A stretch of DNA of 64,000 nt, taken from NCBI RefSeq assembly GCF_012584515.1, contig NZ_CP051461.1:2661501-2725500 (forward strand), read 5' to 3'. The notes beneath the pieces were generated by a model. The model worked only from the letters and a program-made list of their open reading frames with translations, was not told the origin of the DNA and did not search any database. Shown here piece by piece: positions 1 to 8,080 of this stretch (position 1 is the first letter of the stretch; each line of letters begins with the position of its first letter). This stretch comes from Polaromonas vacuolata (lineage in GTDB: Bacteria > Pseudomonadota > Gammaproteobacteria > Burkholderiales > Burkholderiaceae_C). The position numbers were made by a program, and so were the translations under genes.

Positions 1-663
1 GCGGCCTTGCATCTTGGCACGCACGGGGTCGAAATCGACAAACCACGACTTGAATAGCGCTTGGGCGATGGCTTCTAGCGTGGCGTTGGTTTCGCGTAGG
101 AGGGTGATGCGGTTTGTCAAAGCCTCTGAAATGCCAGAAATCCATTTGATCTCCGCGTCCGTTGGCAACGGTATGGGTAGCTTTCGTATGTCTTTGAGAT
201 TTAGAGTCTTCTGAACAGTAGTGTTCAACACTGCATCAATGAGGTGCCGACCAGCAGTGCTTTCCAAAACCGTCTTCAAGTAAGTACGAAGGCTGATGTC
301 TTGTAGCCGGATAACGGCAATCGCCCGAGCTGGATTCCAGCCAACCATCTCAGGCGTAACCACGATGCATTCGCCAGGATTGCCGACAAGTGTAATGAGC
401 AATTCATCGCCAACCAACTTTGTGCGCCGATGCTCTTCATCAGTAGCAGCCGAAATGCAATAAGTTGGGCGCAACGCAACGCCATCTTTTATGTCACCAA
501 CCTTGAGCAGCGGTGTCCCCCCTGGAGTGTCTGGACCGGGGTACATGACGCCAACAGCAATTCCCTTGGCATCTCGAAAGAAAGACTCAAGTGGCGCGAT
601 CGTCCAATCGGCGGGCAATTGGCCACCAGCATGTTCCCAGAGCTTTTGTAGCTCAGAACTCAT
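1..663 (-). CDS. hsdS: Type I restriction enzyme specificity subunit HsdS (partial, 3' end outside window)
   Basis: Translating the minus strand from the ATG at 663 gives 221 codons with no stop before position 1, so only the N-terminal part is present. HsdS is the DNA-recognition subunit that directs HsdM and HsdR to a bipartite target. The visible part covers a first target-recognition domain with a GNPGECIV segment near residue 100. It ends in the central conserved spacer, QALFKSWFVDFDPVRAKM (about residues 201-218), which is a hallmark of HsdS. The ATG lies inside the last codons of hsdM (11-base overlap), so translation is probably coupled. Whether the second recognition domain is intact cannot be seen. 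Confidence 0.93.
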   Translation of the reverse strand, partial: MSSELQKLWEHAGGQLPADWTIAPLESFFRDAKGIAVGVMYPGPDTPGGTPLLKVGDIKDGVALRPTYCISAATDEEHRRTKLVGDELLITLVGNPGECIVVTPEMVGWNPARAIAVIRLQDISLRTYLKTVLESTAGRHLIDAVLNTTVQKTLNLKDIRKLPIPLPTDAEIKWISGISEALTNRITLLRETNATLEAIAQALFKSWFVDFDPVRAKMQGR

Positions 664-2209
664 ACCCCAGCCCCCCCAGCTTCTGCCGAATCAACTGGTC
701 CAGCTCGGCTCCCTTTGTCATCTGCTCACCCAGCTTCTCGGTGAGCTGCTGCATCTTGGTGGCAAAGTCTTCGTCGTTGTCCTCTACCTCTTCGGCACCC
801 ACATAGCGCCCCGGAGTAAGCACATGGCCGTGTTGGGCGATTTCGGCCAGTGGCACGCTGCGGCAAAAGCCTGCTATGTCTGCATAGTCACCGGCATCAG
901 CTTCGCCGCGCCAAGCGGCGACTACTTCGGCAATGCGATCAATGACAGCGTCAGTCAATTCGCTCTGCACCCGGCTAATCATGCTGGCTTGCTTGCGGGC
1001 GTCTATGAACAGTACTTGGCCTTTTCGTTCTGCCGGCTTTTGTCTGCACAAAAACCATAGACAGGCGGGAATTTGGGTGTTGAAAAATAACTGGCCAGGC
1101 AGAGCGACCATGACTTCTATGACGTCAGCTTCGACCATAGAGGCACGGATTTGCCCTTCGCTGTTTTGGCTACTCGACATAGAACCGTTGGCCAGCACAA
1201 TGCCGGCGCGGCCCGTGGGTTTGAGGTGGTGCAGCATGTGTTGCAACCACGCATAGTTGGCATTGCCCTGCGGCGGGTCGCCATGCACCCAGCGTGGGTC
1301 GCCGGTCAGACTCCCGTGCCACCAGTCGCTGATATTGAAGGGCGGGTTGGCCAGAATAAAGTCAGCCCGCAGATCCGGGTGCTGGTTGCGGGTAAAGGTG
1401 TCGCCCGGTTCGCGGCCTAGGTTGAAGTCAATGCCGCGAATGGCTAGGTTCATGGCGGCTAGGCGCCAAGTCGTGGGGTTGGCTTCTTGCCCGTAAATCG
1501 ACACATTGCCGAGCTTTCCGCCGTGGGCTTCGATAAAGCGTTCTGACTGGACAAACATGCCGCCCGAGCCGCAGCAGGGGTCGTAGACCTTGCCGGTGTG
1601 CGGCGCCAAAATGGCGACCAAGGTTTTGACTATGCTGGCTGGGGTGTAGAACTGCCCGCCGCGCTTGCCTTCGGCACTGGCAAACATACCCAGAAAATAC
1701 TCATACACCTGCCCCAAAATATCGCGGGCGGTGCTGGGGTTGTCGCCAAACCCTATGGTCGATACCAAGTCAACCAATTCACCCAGCTTGCCGTCAGGCA
1801 GTTGGGCGCGGGCGTAACGCTTGTCCAAAATGCCTTTGAGCTTGGGGTTTTCTTGTTCAATAAGCGTCAGGGCTTCGTCAATGCGTTTGCCAATGTCTGG
1901 CTGCTTGGCGGCGGCACGCAGAGCTTCCCATCGGGCGGATTCGGGTACCCAAAAGGCGTTGACTTCTTTGTAGTAGTCACGGTCTTCTAGCTCGGCGTCT
2001 ATGTCGCCGGGTTGGGCATCGTGAAAGAAGTAGTCATCCGCTGGGTTGGTGAGACGGCTTGTTAACTCAGCCCGGCGGGCAGCAAAGGTGTCGGAAATGT
2101 ATTTGACGAAAATCAAGCCGAGCACTAAATGCTTGTATTCGGCGGCGTCCATATTGGTACGAAGCTTGTCCGCAGTCGCCCAGAGTGTTTTTTTAATGTC
2201 GTCCAGCAT
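653..2209 (-). CDS. hsdM: Type I restriction-modification DNA methyltransferase HsdM
   Basis: This 518-residue protein is the adenine-N6 methyltransferase subunit of a type I restriction-modification complex; with HsdS it protects host DNA. The N-terminal helical domain has the family pattern ending in VLGLIFVKYISD (about residues 30-41). The SAM-binding motif I is DPCCGSGGMF near residue 210, and the catalytic motif IV is NPPF near residue 290, followed by a family-typical W-W segment. Length and motif order fit an intact HsdM. hsdS follows with an 11-base overlap. No hsdR lies upstream, so the nuclease gene, if present, must be beyond the left edge. The pair sits on the element side of the tRNA-Leu integrase and may be cargo. 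Confidence 0.95.
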   Translation of the reverse strand: MLDDIKKTLWATADKLRTNMDAAEYKHLVLGLIFVKYISDTFAARRAELTSRLTNPADDYFFHDAQPGDIDAELEDRDYYKEVNAFWVPESARWEALRAAAKQPDIGKRIDEALTLIEQENPKLKGILDKRYARAQLPDGKLGELVDLVSTIGFGDNPSTARDILGQVYEYFLGMFASAEGKRGGQFYTPASIVKTLVAILAPHTGKVYDPCCGSGGMFVQSERFIEAHGGKLGNVSIYGQEANPTTWRLAAMNLAIRGIDFNLGREPGDTFTRNQHPDLRADFILANPPFNISDWWHGSLTGDPRWVHGDPPQGNANYAWLQHMLHHLKPTGRAGIVLANGSMSSSQNSEGQIRASMVEADVIEVMVALPGQLFFNTQIPACLWFLCRQKPAERKGQVLFIDARKQASMISRVQSELTDAVIDRIAEVVAAWRGEADAGDYADIAGFCRSVPLAEIAQHGHVLTPGRYVGAEEVEDNDEDFATKMQQLTEKLGEQMTKGAELDQLIRQKLGGLGYEF

Positions 2210-2516
2210 GCTTTGGCGTCATCCCTAATCATTGGTTTGTGTTTGCTAGAGATTATTAACCATTGAGTTGTATCTCATGTGGTGGCTGTACATACAAATA
2301 AAACAAACTACTCGTTCTTAAAGTGGTCCTATCCAAATGAATGAACAGCAGAGTCCTCTAAAGATTGGCGATACAGATTTTCAAAGTTAAATGGACTTAG
2401 CTATTGCCGCCGACCACAAACTGAGCCACTTATGGAGGCTGTGCCGCTTCATAACTGAGCCAAGTGTTTGACTAGTTTTGCCTGATTTTTAGGCAGGAGC
2501 AAACAAGGTGATCACC
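2210..2516. other. Intergenic stretch with a truncated reading start and IS21-type end repeats
   Basis: No intact gene is seen. It should contain the hsdM promoter. A 17-codon open frame at 2337-2390 (+) starts MNEQQSPLKIGDTDFQS and then stops; it resembles the beginning of a thiazole synthase (ThiG) and may be a stump. From about 2420 the segment ACTGAGCCA occurs twice about 33 bases apart, as expected for the multiple terminal repeats of an IS21-family element whose istA start follows. Confidence 0.5.
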
Positions 2517-2600
2517 ATGAAAATGTTGGACAAGATACGGCGCATGCATGTGCGCGACAAGATGTCGGTGCTCTCTTTAGCAAAGCGCACGGGGCCTTAA
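2517..2600 (+). pseudogene. Truncated istA start, IS21-family transposase remnant
   Basis: Only 27 codons remain before a TAA. The peptide begins MKMLDKIRRMHVRDKMSV and continues LAKRTG, which matches the N-terminal helix-turn-helix start of IS21-family IstA transposases. The catalytic domain and the istB ATPase are absent, so this is a dead stump. The leader just upstream carries the repeated ACTGAGCCA motif typical of an IS21 left end. The remnant lies between the type I restriction-modification genes and the broken gene at 2611-3169, marking a deletion or rearrangement joint. Confidence 0.75.
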
Positions 2601-2610
2601 CACAATAAAT

Positions 2611-3169
2611 TTACTTTAATGCTTTTGAGAACTTTGACGTCATGCCTGCCAGCGAATGGCTGACCTGGGCGTCATGTTTCGCACGCGGGCTCGCGAAGGT
2701 TGCCCTGTTCATCCCTTTAGGCTTGCCGCCATTGCCATTAAGAATCCCCAGCGCTTGCGGATAGAGTCCGCCCGACTGCCTATCGGCCCGGTCGTGCGAC
2801 TGCTCGCGTCGCGTGTTGTACGCCAGCTTGCGGCAATGCCTGCACGCATACACACCGCCGCCATACAGAACCGCCATTCGCCGCCTATAGCCCCGCGTCG
2901 GGCATAGCCACCAGACACGCTGACCGCCTAAGTTGCAAGGTGTGAGCAAGCCCCACAGAGTAGCTCACGTCTTCCCACTCGCCGCCGTGTTGCCGCTGTC
3001 GATAGTTAAGGGTCACGTTGCCAACGCCTGCGTGCATATTGATGTTGCCTAAAGTCTGGCCATTGCGACTCCACGACCAACTACTGACGCGCCCTAACGC
3101 CAGTTTTCCGGCTCAGTTTATCTTGCGTATGTCCAACTCTCTGTAGTCACCCGTACAGTGCTTGCTCAT
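2611..3169 (-). pseudogene. Broken conserved hypothetical gene with CxxC and RHC motifs
   Basis: Minus-strand reading from the ATG at 3169 gives a start MSKHCTGDYRELDIRKIN, then an in-frame TGA at about 3113-3115. The same frame continues (RVSSWSWSRNGQTLGNINMH) until about 2945, where the frame must shift to read TPCNLGGQRVWWLCP, YGGGVYACRHCRKLAY and GILNGNGGKPKGM. From memory, these segments in this order match a conserved hypothetical family found on proteobacterial integrative elements, with paired cysteines suggesting zinc binding. The nonsense codon plus frameshift make it a pseudogene. An intact frame runs only from 2949 to 2611, which could be mistaken for a 112-residue gene. Confidence 0.7.
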
Positions 3170-3270
3170 GCTGTCCGTCCTTTTAATAAATCGAAATCAA
3201 TTGGCAACTTTGATTAATCCTGATTGTTTTCATGTTTTCTTTAGCGCTGTCACTACGGCTATTGCACTGG

Positions 3271-3570
3271 TCAATGGGCGCTGTTTGAATAGTCACTCCA
3301 CAACGCCGCGCCGACACCGCAGCGCAGTCCATAGCCAGCCGCACGGCCAGCGGCAATACAGGCCGCGCATTTGAAGTGGTGCGCTTGGTAGGCTTGGTCG
3401 AGTTCGCGCCAGTCGATCTGATCGGCTTGTATAGCCAGTGCAGCAGGTTCGCTGACCACGTCGTCTAGCTGGTCGGTCAGTACGTTTGCGCGGGCATTGT
3501 TTATAAGCGGCACTGAAAGGGTGACAGGCTCCCGCTTTTGTAGGTATTGCATGACTGATCTGAGGCCCAT
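3271..3570 (-). CDS. Small Cys-rich element protein, unknown function
   Basis: A 99-residue product is predicted from the ATG at 3570, which overlaps the TGA of the preceding gene as TGATG, a classic coupling arrangement. An upstream ATG at 3606 in the same frame is possible but less convincing. The C-terminal third reads WRELDQAYQAHHFKCAACIA and later YGLRCG, so three cysteines and two histidines are positioned as a possible small metal site. I have no functional assignment. It is the last gene of the leftward replication-like operon, downstream of the primase and the DUF927 ATPase. Confidence 0.65.
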   Translation of the reverse strand: MGLRSVMQYLQKREPVTLSVPLINNARANVLTDQLDDVVSEPAALAIQADQIDWRELDQAYQAHHFKCAACIAAGRAAGYGLRCGVGAALWSDYSNSAH

Positions 3571-3863
3571 CACACGCCTCCCGCCTTTAAGCCCAAACAT
3601 TTGCATTGAACATTGTTCAAACAGGACGTTTCAGACGTATCAGGCGTGCAAGCCGCATGGGCATTGGGTTTGCGCTGATACGGCATGTTTTTCCAAGCCG
3701 TATCAGCCGTATCAGGGACGGCCTTTGACCTGCTTAGTGATACGTCTGATACGTCTGCCGAATTAGTGCCGTAGCAGCCCAAACCCGCATAAACACTGGC
3801 TTGCACGGCTGATACGGCTGATACGTCCCTTTTAACAATACCAGTAGGTTTAGCGCTGATCAT
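3570..3863 (-). CDS. Small repeat-containing element protein, unknown function
   Basis: The 97-residue frame starts with an ATG that overlaps the stop of the DUF927 gene by 14 bases and ends in a TGATG junction with the next gene. Its peptide is low in complexity, with repeated tracts such as VSAVSAV, DVSDVS and DTADTA. These come from eight copies of the DNA word TGATACG or its complement, several nine bases apart and therefore in phase. It is unclear whether selection acts on the peptide or on the DNA repeats. The coupling on both sides favours translation, but function is unknown. Confidence 0.5.
   Translation of the reverse strand: MISAKPTGIVKRDVSAVSAVQASVYAGLGCYGTNSADVSDVSLSRSKAVPDTADTAWKNMPYQRKPNAHAACTPDTSETSCLNNVQCKCLGLKAGGV
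3636..3825. repeat. Array of eight TGATACG / CGTATCA words, iteron-like
   Basis: Copies of TGATACG lie at 3676, 3738, 3747, 3810 and 3819, and of its complement CGTATCA at 3636, 3699 and 3708. Three pairs are exactly nine bases apart. The cluster lies just downstream of the primase and DUF927 helicase-like genes. By analogy with phage P4, whose alpha protein binds short repeats near its own gene, this could be a replication origin. That role is an inference from position. Confidence 0.6.
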
Positions 3864-5739
3864 TTTCAGCCCCTAGTGTCTTGTTGGTGTGGACTGTGTA
3901 GAGTTTCAGACCTCGACCACCAATGCGCATGAACCGTGCTCGCTCACCATTAGCGCCCGGTGCGTCGATCATTCCAGCGTCTTGCAGGGTGTCCAGCGCC
4001 CGTGTGAAGTCAAACCCTTTAAGTGCTTCGCGCAAGCCGCTTGACGTGAACAGGTAACTACGGCCATTGCCAGCAATACGCCACCAGCCTGCCCGGTTGT
4101 GCACCATAGGCGAGTGCTGTTCATCGCCGTTATCAACATCAGAAAAACGGCTGTCACCGTGGCGTTCTATAAAACTGTTCACGACATCGGCAATTTGCTC
4201 GCCTTCGGAATTGCCTTGGGATACGCCGCCGCGCAAGGACTGCCAAGCGGCAAAGCCCACCGCCGCCGCTTTAATGGCTTCGCCTACCGTCCATCCTGTC
4301 ACCCCGTAGCTGGTTGCTAACTCACCGGCCAGCGCCAAGACTGCAAAGCGTGTTGCAGCTCGTTTGCTCTGACCCTCACCGCCTAGCGCTTGAAATTCTG
4401 GCTTTGCCTTGATCTCATCCAAAGCGTCACTAAAACTGTCGTCGTGGTCACGCGTGAGCTTTTCCAAAAAGGTTCGGCCTGCGTGTCCGTAGTGGGTTGC
4501 TGCCTCGCGCTTTAGAGCATCAGAAAATGCCGTGCCGCTGTCGAACTGGTGCAAGGTGTCCCAAGCGCCATAGGTGCGCTGTGCTGGCACGTCTAGCAGC
4601 CTGACTGATTGGCCAGCTTTAACCCGGTGCCCGCCCTCGGTCATAGTCGTGGCAATTGAGCGCTCACCGGTAGACAGCACGCTACTGCGCCACCGCATCA
4701 CAGCGCGTGCCGAACCTGTGCGGCCAGCGCGTTGCTTACCCCGGCCATTGCCCAGCATGTAGACGACTTCACCTACTGCGCGTGGATCGCACTCTGAGAT
4801 TTCATCGAGCGCCAGCAGCGAGTCGTTAAATAAAGCGGCTGCGCCTTCTAGCCCGTTGCTAGTTGTTCTCCAACTGCGTTTGAAGTTAGGCCCACCCCAG
4901 ACACTACAGGCCGATTCAATAGCGGTTGTCTTACCGGTCGAGCTGTCGCCGATCAAGTGAATGCCGCCGCTTTCTGCATTACAGCGCGCCAGCACCGGCC
5001 CGGCAAAGGCGGCAGACAAAGCCAACACCAGCAGCGGATTACCAACGGCCAGCGCAGCAGTACCGGCCTGCCACCCGGCCAGCGTTCCTGCAGTGGTGTA
5101 TTCCTCTGCGCCGCGCTCGCCCGACTGATAGGCGAAGCCGTCTTTCTTGGGGCCAATAACAATGTCTGGCAAAACGAATGCTTTAAATTCGGTGTTTGCC
5201 CAACCTGTTTGCAGCACGCATTGAATCCGCCGCTTGGGTGCCTTGTCCTGCAAGTACTCAGCGAGCGTGTACCTAGCGCGTGGGTCAATCTCGACACCCA
5301 TGCCTAAAAGCTCGCCGCGCAAGTCGCTACAGTCACCGCGAAGCATGTTCATGGGCATAGCCCAAGTCGTCCACTTACCCTGCGTGGACTTGATGCGTAG
5401 CAAGCGCCCGTAGTTGCCGTCTTGGGCGTCAGTGGTCACAGCGTCAATGTGAAGTGGACTACAGACCCATTCTTGGGTCGGTGTTGCTGGTGTATCGCCC
5501 CTGCCTTGCTTCATACCAAAGAGCCACACACCGGGCCGGTATTTGCAGTCGACAACCTCGATCCAATCGTCAAGGACAACGAATTTAGGTCTGTCTTTTT
5601 CGCTAGGTATGAGGCTTGACGTCGGTTTTGTCGCCACTGTATCCCCGTTGGATTTAGCCGCTTTTACAGCCAAACTCTCATGCGTAGGCGCCGTGCCTTC
5701 TACGTCATCTGTAGTCCTAGAATTTGTCAATGTCAGCAT
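3850..5739 (-). CDS. DUF927-family ATPase, likely element replication helicase
   Basis: The 629-residue protein has a Walker A motif GDSSTGKT at residues 264-271 and a Walker B LLALDE at 308-313. These sit in the pattern of the DUF927 family, which is common on integrative elements and satellite prophages next to Toprim primases. The N-terminal 60 residues are polar and probably flexible. The family is considered helicase-like and is thought to act in element replication. It overlaps the primase gene by seven bases, and the next gene starts inside its end. P4 alpha fuses primase and helicase in one protein; here the two activities appear to be split. Confidence 0.85.
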   Translation of the reverse strand: MLTLTNSRTTDDVEGTAPTHESLAVKAAKSNGDTVATKPTSSLIPSEKDRPKFVVLDDWIEVVDCKYRPGVWLFGMKQGRGDTPATPTQEWVCSPLHIDAVTTDAQDGNYGRLLRIKSTQGKWTTWAMPMNMLRGDCSDLRGELLGMGVEIDPRARYTLAEYLQDKAPKRRIQCVLQTGWANTEFKAFVLPDIVIGPKKDGFAYQSGERGAEEYTTAGTLAGWQAGTAALAVGNPLLVLALSAAFAGPVLARCNAESGGIHLIGDSSTGKTTAIESACSVWGGPNFKRSWRTTSNGLEGAAALFNDSLLALDEISECDPRAVGEVVYMLGNGRGKQRAGRTGSARAVMRWRSSVLSTGERSIATTMTEGGHRVKAGQSVRLLDVPAQRTYGAWDTLHQFDSGTAFSDALKREAATHYGHAGRTFLEKLTRDHDDSFSDALDEIKAKPEFQALGGEGQSKRAATRFAVLALAGELATSYGVTGWTVGEAIKAAAVGFAAWQSLRGGVSQGNSEGEQIADVVNSFIERHGDSRFSDVDNGDEQHSPMVHNRAGWWRIAGNGRSYLFTSSGLREALKGFDFTRALDTLQDAGMIDAPGANGERARFMRIGGRGLKLYTVHTNKTLGAENDQR

Positions 5740-6647
5740 ACGAACCCCTCAGTCTCAGAAAAACACTCGCGCACTGCGGCCAGTCCAGCCAATGCGGCTA
5801 GGTCGTTAAAGTCGGTTGCCTTCGGTGGTCTGTCGCCCGGAAATTGCGGGCTAATGGTGAAGCCGCCAACGGACAGCGCTGCCGACTTAGCAGCAGTCGT
5901 ACCGGGGTTGCCCTCTGTGCGCCAGTCATCATCAGCCGCAAGAATGATGACTAGGTCGGGATACTTTTTATGCAGCGCCATTGCCACCCTTCCAAGATTG
6001 CCAGAGTTAAAAGCCACTGCCACCGCCTGCCCTGTAGCCTCATGAATGCTGGCAGCAGTAGCGAAGCCTTCGCAGACGATCAGCAGGCCCGCAGGTTTGC
6101 CAATCGAGTGATAACAGCCGCTAACCCTGCCGTCCTTGTAAAAGCGTTTATCGCCGTCCTCACCAATGCTTTGCAGGCTGTGCAAAGTGCCTGCCGTGTC
6201 GCGCATGGGCACTAGCAACTTGCCCTCGAAGATTCGCAGGGCATAAGGTCGAATGCCTTTAGCCACTAAGTAGGGGTAATTGGCCGGGGCTGGCCAAGCC
6301 TGCGCCCATTGCAGAGCTGCCGATTCGCTGGCTTGCTGGTGACGCTGCACTAAGTCGGCATCACGCTGCGCCCGCATAGCTTGTACCCGGCTTCGGTGGG
6401 CGTCTTGCTCTACTTGAGTCATATCGGTGGTGGTCTTGCTGCACCAGCTAGAAACCAGCCCTGAGCGCCAATCGCCGAACGATCCAGCCGCCACACAGTC
6501 AAGGTAAAGCACGTACCAGCCCGACTCATCACCGCGCTTGCCGTTGGTGCTAAACCGGTGGATAGCGCCGTCCTCGTGGATCACGTCAGGGGCATCAAGG
6601 CCAGTAGCCGCTATGGCCTGCCGGAATTGATCAACTAGGTTATTCAT
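5733..6647 (-). CDS. Toprim-domain primase of an integrated element
   Basis: The predicted 304-residue protein has a C-terminal Toprim fold, with the acidic motif CEGFATA followed about 50 residues later by LAADDD, the two metal-binding signatures of Toprim primases. The N-terminal part carries no obvious zinc ribbon. I prefer the ATG at 6647, which is preceded by GGGGA and overlaps the previous stop. The open frame itself extends to a TTG at 6671, which would add eight residues. The gene is coupled to the DUF927 ATPase that follows, and the pair is the probable replication module. Confidence 0.85.
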   Translation of the reverse strand: MNNLVDQFRQAIAATGLDAPDVIHEDGAIHRFSTNGKRGDESGWYVLYLDCVAAGSFGDWRSGLVSSWCSKTTTDMTQVEQDAHRSRVQAMRAQRDADLVQRHQQASESAALQWAQAWPAPANYPYLVAKGIRPYALRIFEGKLLVPMRDTAGTLHSLQSIGEDGDKRFYKDGRVSGCYHSIGKPAGLLIVCEGFATAASIHEATGQAVAVAFNSGNLGRVAMALHKKYPDLVIILAADDDWRTEGNPGTTAAKSAALSVGGFTISPQFPGDRPPKATDFNDLAALAGLAAVRECFSETEGFVC

Positions 6648-6906
6648 GATTAATCCCCAATTGCCGCGCAAAGCCTTGCAGCTCGGCGAAGTCTTTGCAG
6701 TAGCGTGTCATGCCGTATTTGCAAACTGTGAAGTCGCCGCTTTCGCCTTTAATGACAGCGTGGCCAGCCAATGCAAAGTAGGCCGTCAGGTTGGCGAGTA
6801 GCTTGTTTTTAGCCCCTACAGTGGGACAATTGGCAAGGGTTGTATTTGTGTCTAGGCCGTTGGTGTTGGTAGCGCCAGCGGCCTTTTTTATTTGCTTGTT
6901 GCTCAT
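6640..6906 (-). CDS. Small element protein, unknown function (88 aa)
   Basis: A good ribosome site, GGAGGTGAAGGC, precedes the ATG, and the start overlaps the previous stop as ATGA. The N-terminal 35 residues are Asn/Thr/Ala-rich and likely disordered. The rest, from about NKLLANLTAYFALAGHAVIK, looks like a compact alpha/beta domain ending in GFARQLGINHE. No family is recognised. Its place between a small orphan gene and the primase suggests an accessory role in the replication operon. Confidence 0.7.
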   Translation of the reverse strand: MSNKQIKKAAGATNTNGLDTNTTLANCPTVGAKNKLLANLTAYFALAGHAVIKGESGDFTVCKYGMTRYCKDFAELQGFARQLGINHE

Positions 6907-7226
6907 GCCTTCACCTCCTGCAAGTGAGTCGCCAGCGCATAAGCCCGATCGGTGATTTCCCCTGCCAATGCCGAAAGTTCAAAGGCAACATTGCTTAAGA
7001 CGCTGCCTAATTCGTCATCCTGAGTCGTCCAGCTTTTAGACCCCGGCACTGACTCCAAAATAACAGCCGCCATTTCAGGACGGTAAAGCGTTGCGCACTC
7101 AATCCCCTCAAGGACGCGTCTGGCTTCGGATGCGAATGCCGCCAATTTAATGACGTTCATCAGGTGGTGCAATTTCAAACCGTCTTCATCGGCTTGATCT
7201 CGAATTGCTTTAGTGGTGGCGTTCAT
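6903..7226 (-). CDS. Small element protein, unknown function (107 aa)
   Basis: The frame starts in an ATGA overlap with the preceding gene and ends in another ATGA overlap with the next, so it belongs to a tightly packed operon. The protein is mostly predicted helix, acidic and soluble, with no cysteine motif or membrane segment apparent. It has no recognised domain. The double overlap is the main support for its being a gene. Confidence 0.7.
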   Translation of the reverse strand: MNATTKAIRDQADEDGLKLHHLMNVIKLAAFASEARRVLEGIECATLYRPEMAAVILESVPGSKSWTTQDDELGSVLSNVAFELSALAGEITDRAYALATHLQEVKA

Positions 7227-7720
7227 GCTGCACCGCCGATCTGTGCATCAGCGCAAGCTTGTTTGAGCATGGTCAGAGCGCGACTAGCGCGGCCTGTCGC
7301 TGCAAATAATGCTTTGCTGGTGCTGGGTTGCCGAATATGAAACAGCGCCGTACTAAGGGCGTTTTCAATGGCTTGTTGACGTGCGATTTTGTCCGCTGTG
7401 GACGTGGTGGGGGTGTTGACCTTGGTCATGGCTTCGGCTCCTTTACGAGACTGAAAACCACACGCCGCCTTTTCAAGAGCAACGGGTGGACGGGATGTTG
7501 AAAACATGGATAAAGCCATGCGGTCAGCCTTACGGACTAACCCATCCCGCCCGTAAACCAAAGAATTAGGACGTGAAAAAACCTCGCTATCGGGGAGGTT
7601 GCCCGCTTTATCTAGGATGTTTTCAAGCATCGGCCCCAGCAGTTCCGGGGTTGGTTGAAATGTAGCACAGCTTTTGCGCTGTGTCGTCGTTGGTGTGTTT
7701 TGAAACATGACCATGCTCAC
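7223..7720 (-). CDS. Element protein of unknown function with two possible starts
   Basis: The full frame (165 residues) begins with a GTG that overlaps the alpA-like stop as GTGA, suggesting coupling. A second start, the ATG at 7429, has a strong ribosome site (TAAAGGAGCC, seven bases upstream) and would give a 68-residue helical protein starting MTKVNTPTTSTADKIA. The N-terminal extension includes DRMALSMFSTSRPPVALEKA, which reads like real coding sequence. Both a long and a short product may be made from one frame. Function is unknown. Confidence 0.6.
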   Translation of the reverse strand: MSMVMFQNTPTTTQRKSCATFQPTPELLGPMLENILDKAGNLPDSEVFSRPNSLVYGRDGLVRKADRMALSMFSTSRPPVALEKAACGFQSRKGAEAMTKVNTPTTSTADKIARQQAIENALSTALFHIRQPSTSKALFAATGRASRALTMLKQACADAQIGGAA

Positions 7721-8019
7721 ACCGTTAAGGCGTTAAGCCAGCCGCGCACGTCGCCAACTCGCCATGCGGTCACACGGGTACTTAGCTTTAAAGGCCGGGG
7801 AAATGTTCCCGCCGCCACCTTGCGCCAGAGCGTAGGGCCGCTAAACGGCAAGGGTGCAGGAACACCCGGGCGCTTTGGGCTTTGCACTAGCTGCGCCTCA
7901 CGGATTAGCGCCGTGTCGGGCATTAGATCGAATGATGGAATAACGGCCCACGGCTTTTGCGTAATGGCCGGGGTGACTATGGAAACGGGCTTTTGTTTAG
8001 CCTTGGTGGTTTGTGACAT
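7717..8019 (-). CDS. AlpA-like helix-turn-helix regulator
   Basis: The 100-residue protein has a C-terminal winged helix-turn-helix of the AlpA/MerR-like type: PFSGPTLWRKVAAGTFPRPL followed by TRVTAWRVGDVRGWL. AlpA proteins are small DNA-binding activators in P4-like and CP4-57-like elements, where they influence excision or early gene expression. The N-terminal 50 residues are extended and Lys/Pro-rich. It is the first gene of the leftward operon and lies just downstream of three 21-bp repeats, so it may bind them and control its own operon. Confidence 0.8.
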   Translation of the reverse strand: MSQTTKAKQKPVSIVTPAITQKPWAVIPSFDLMPDTALIREAQLVQSPKRPGVPAPLPFSGPTLWRKVAAGTFPRPLKLSTRVTAWRVGDVRGWLNALTV

Positions 8020-8080
8020 TGACTGCCCTCATGTGAATGAAGGTTTGAATGTCGCGGCGATTGATAGATATATTTACCGT

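Noticed and set aside
491..1990. Plus-strand open frames of 80-190 codons across hsdM
   Set aside because: They are antisense shadows of a clear HsdM coding frame and have no recognisable family.
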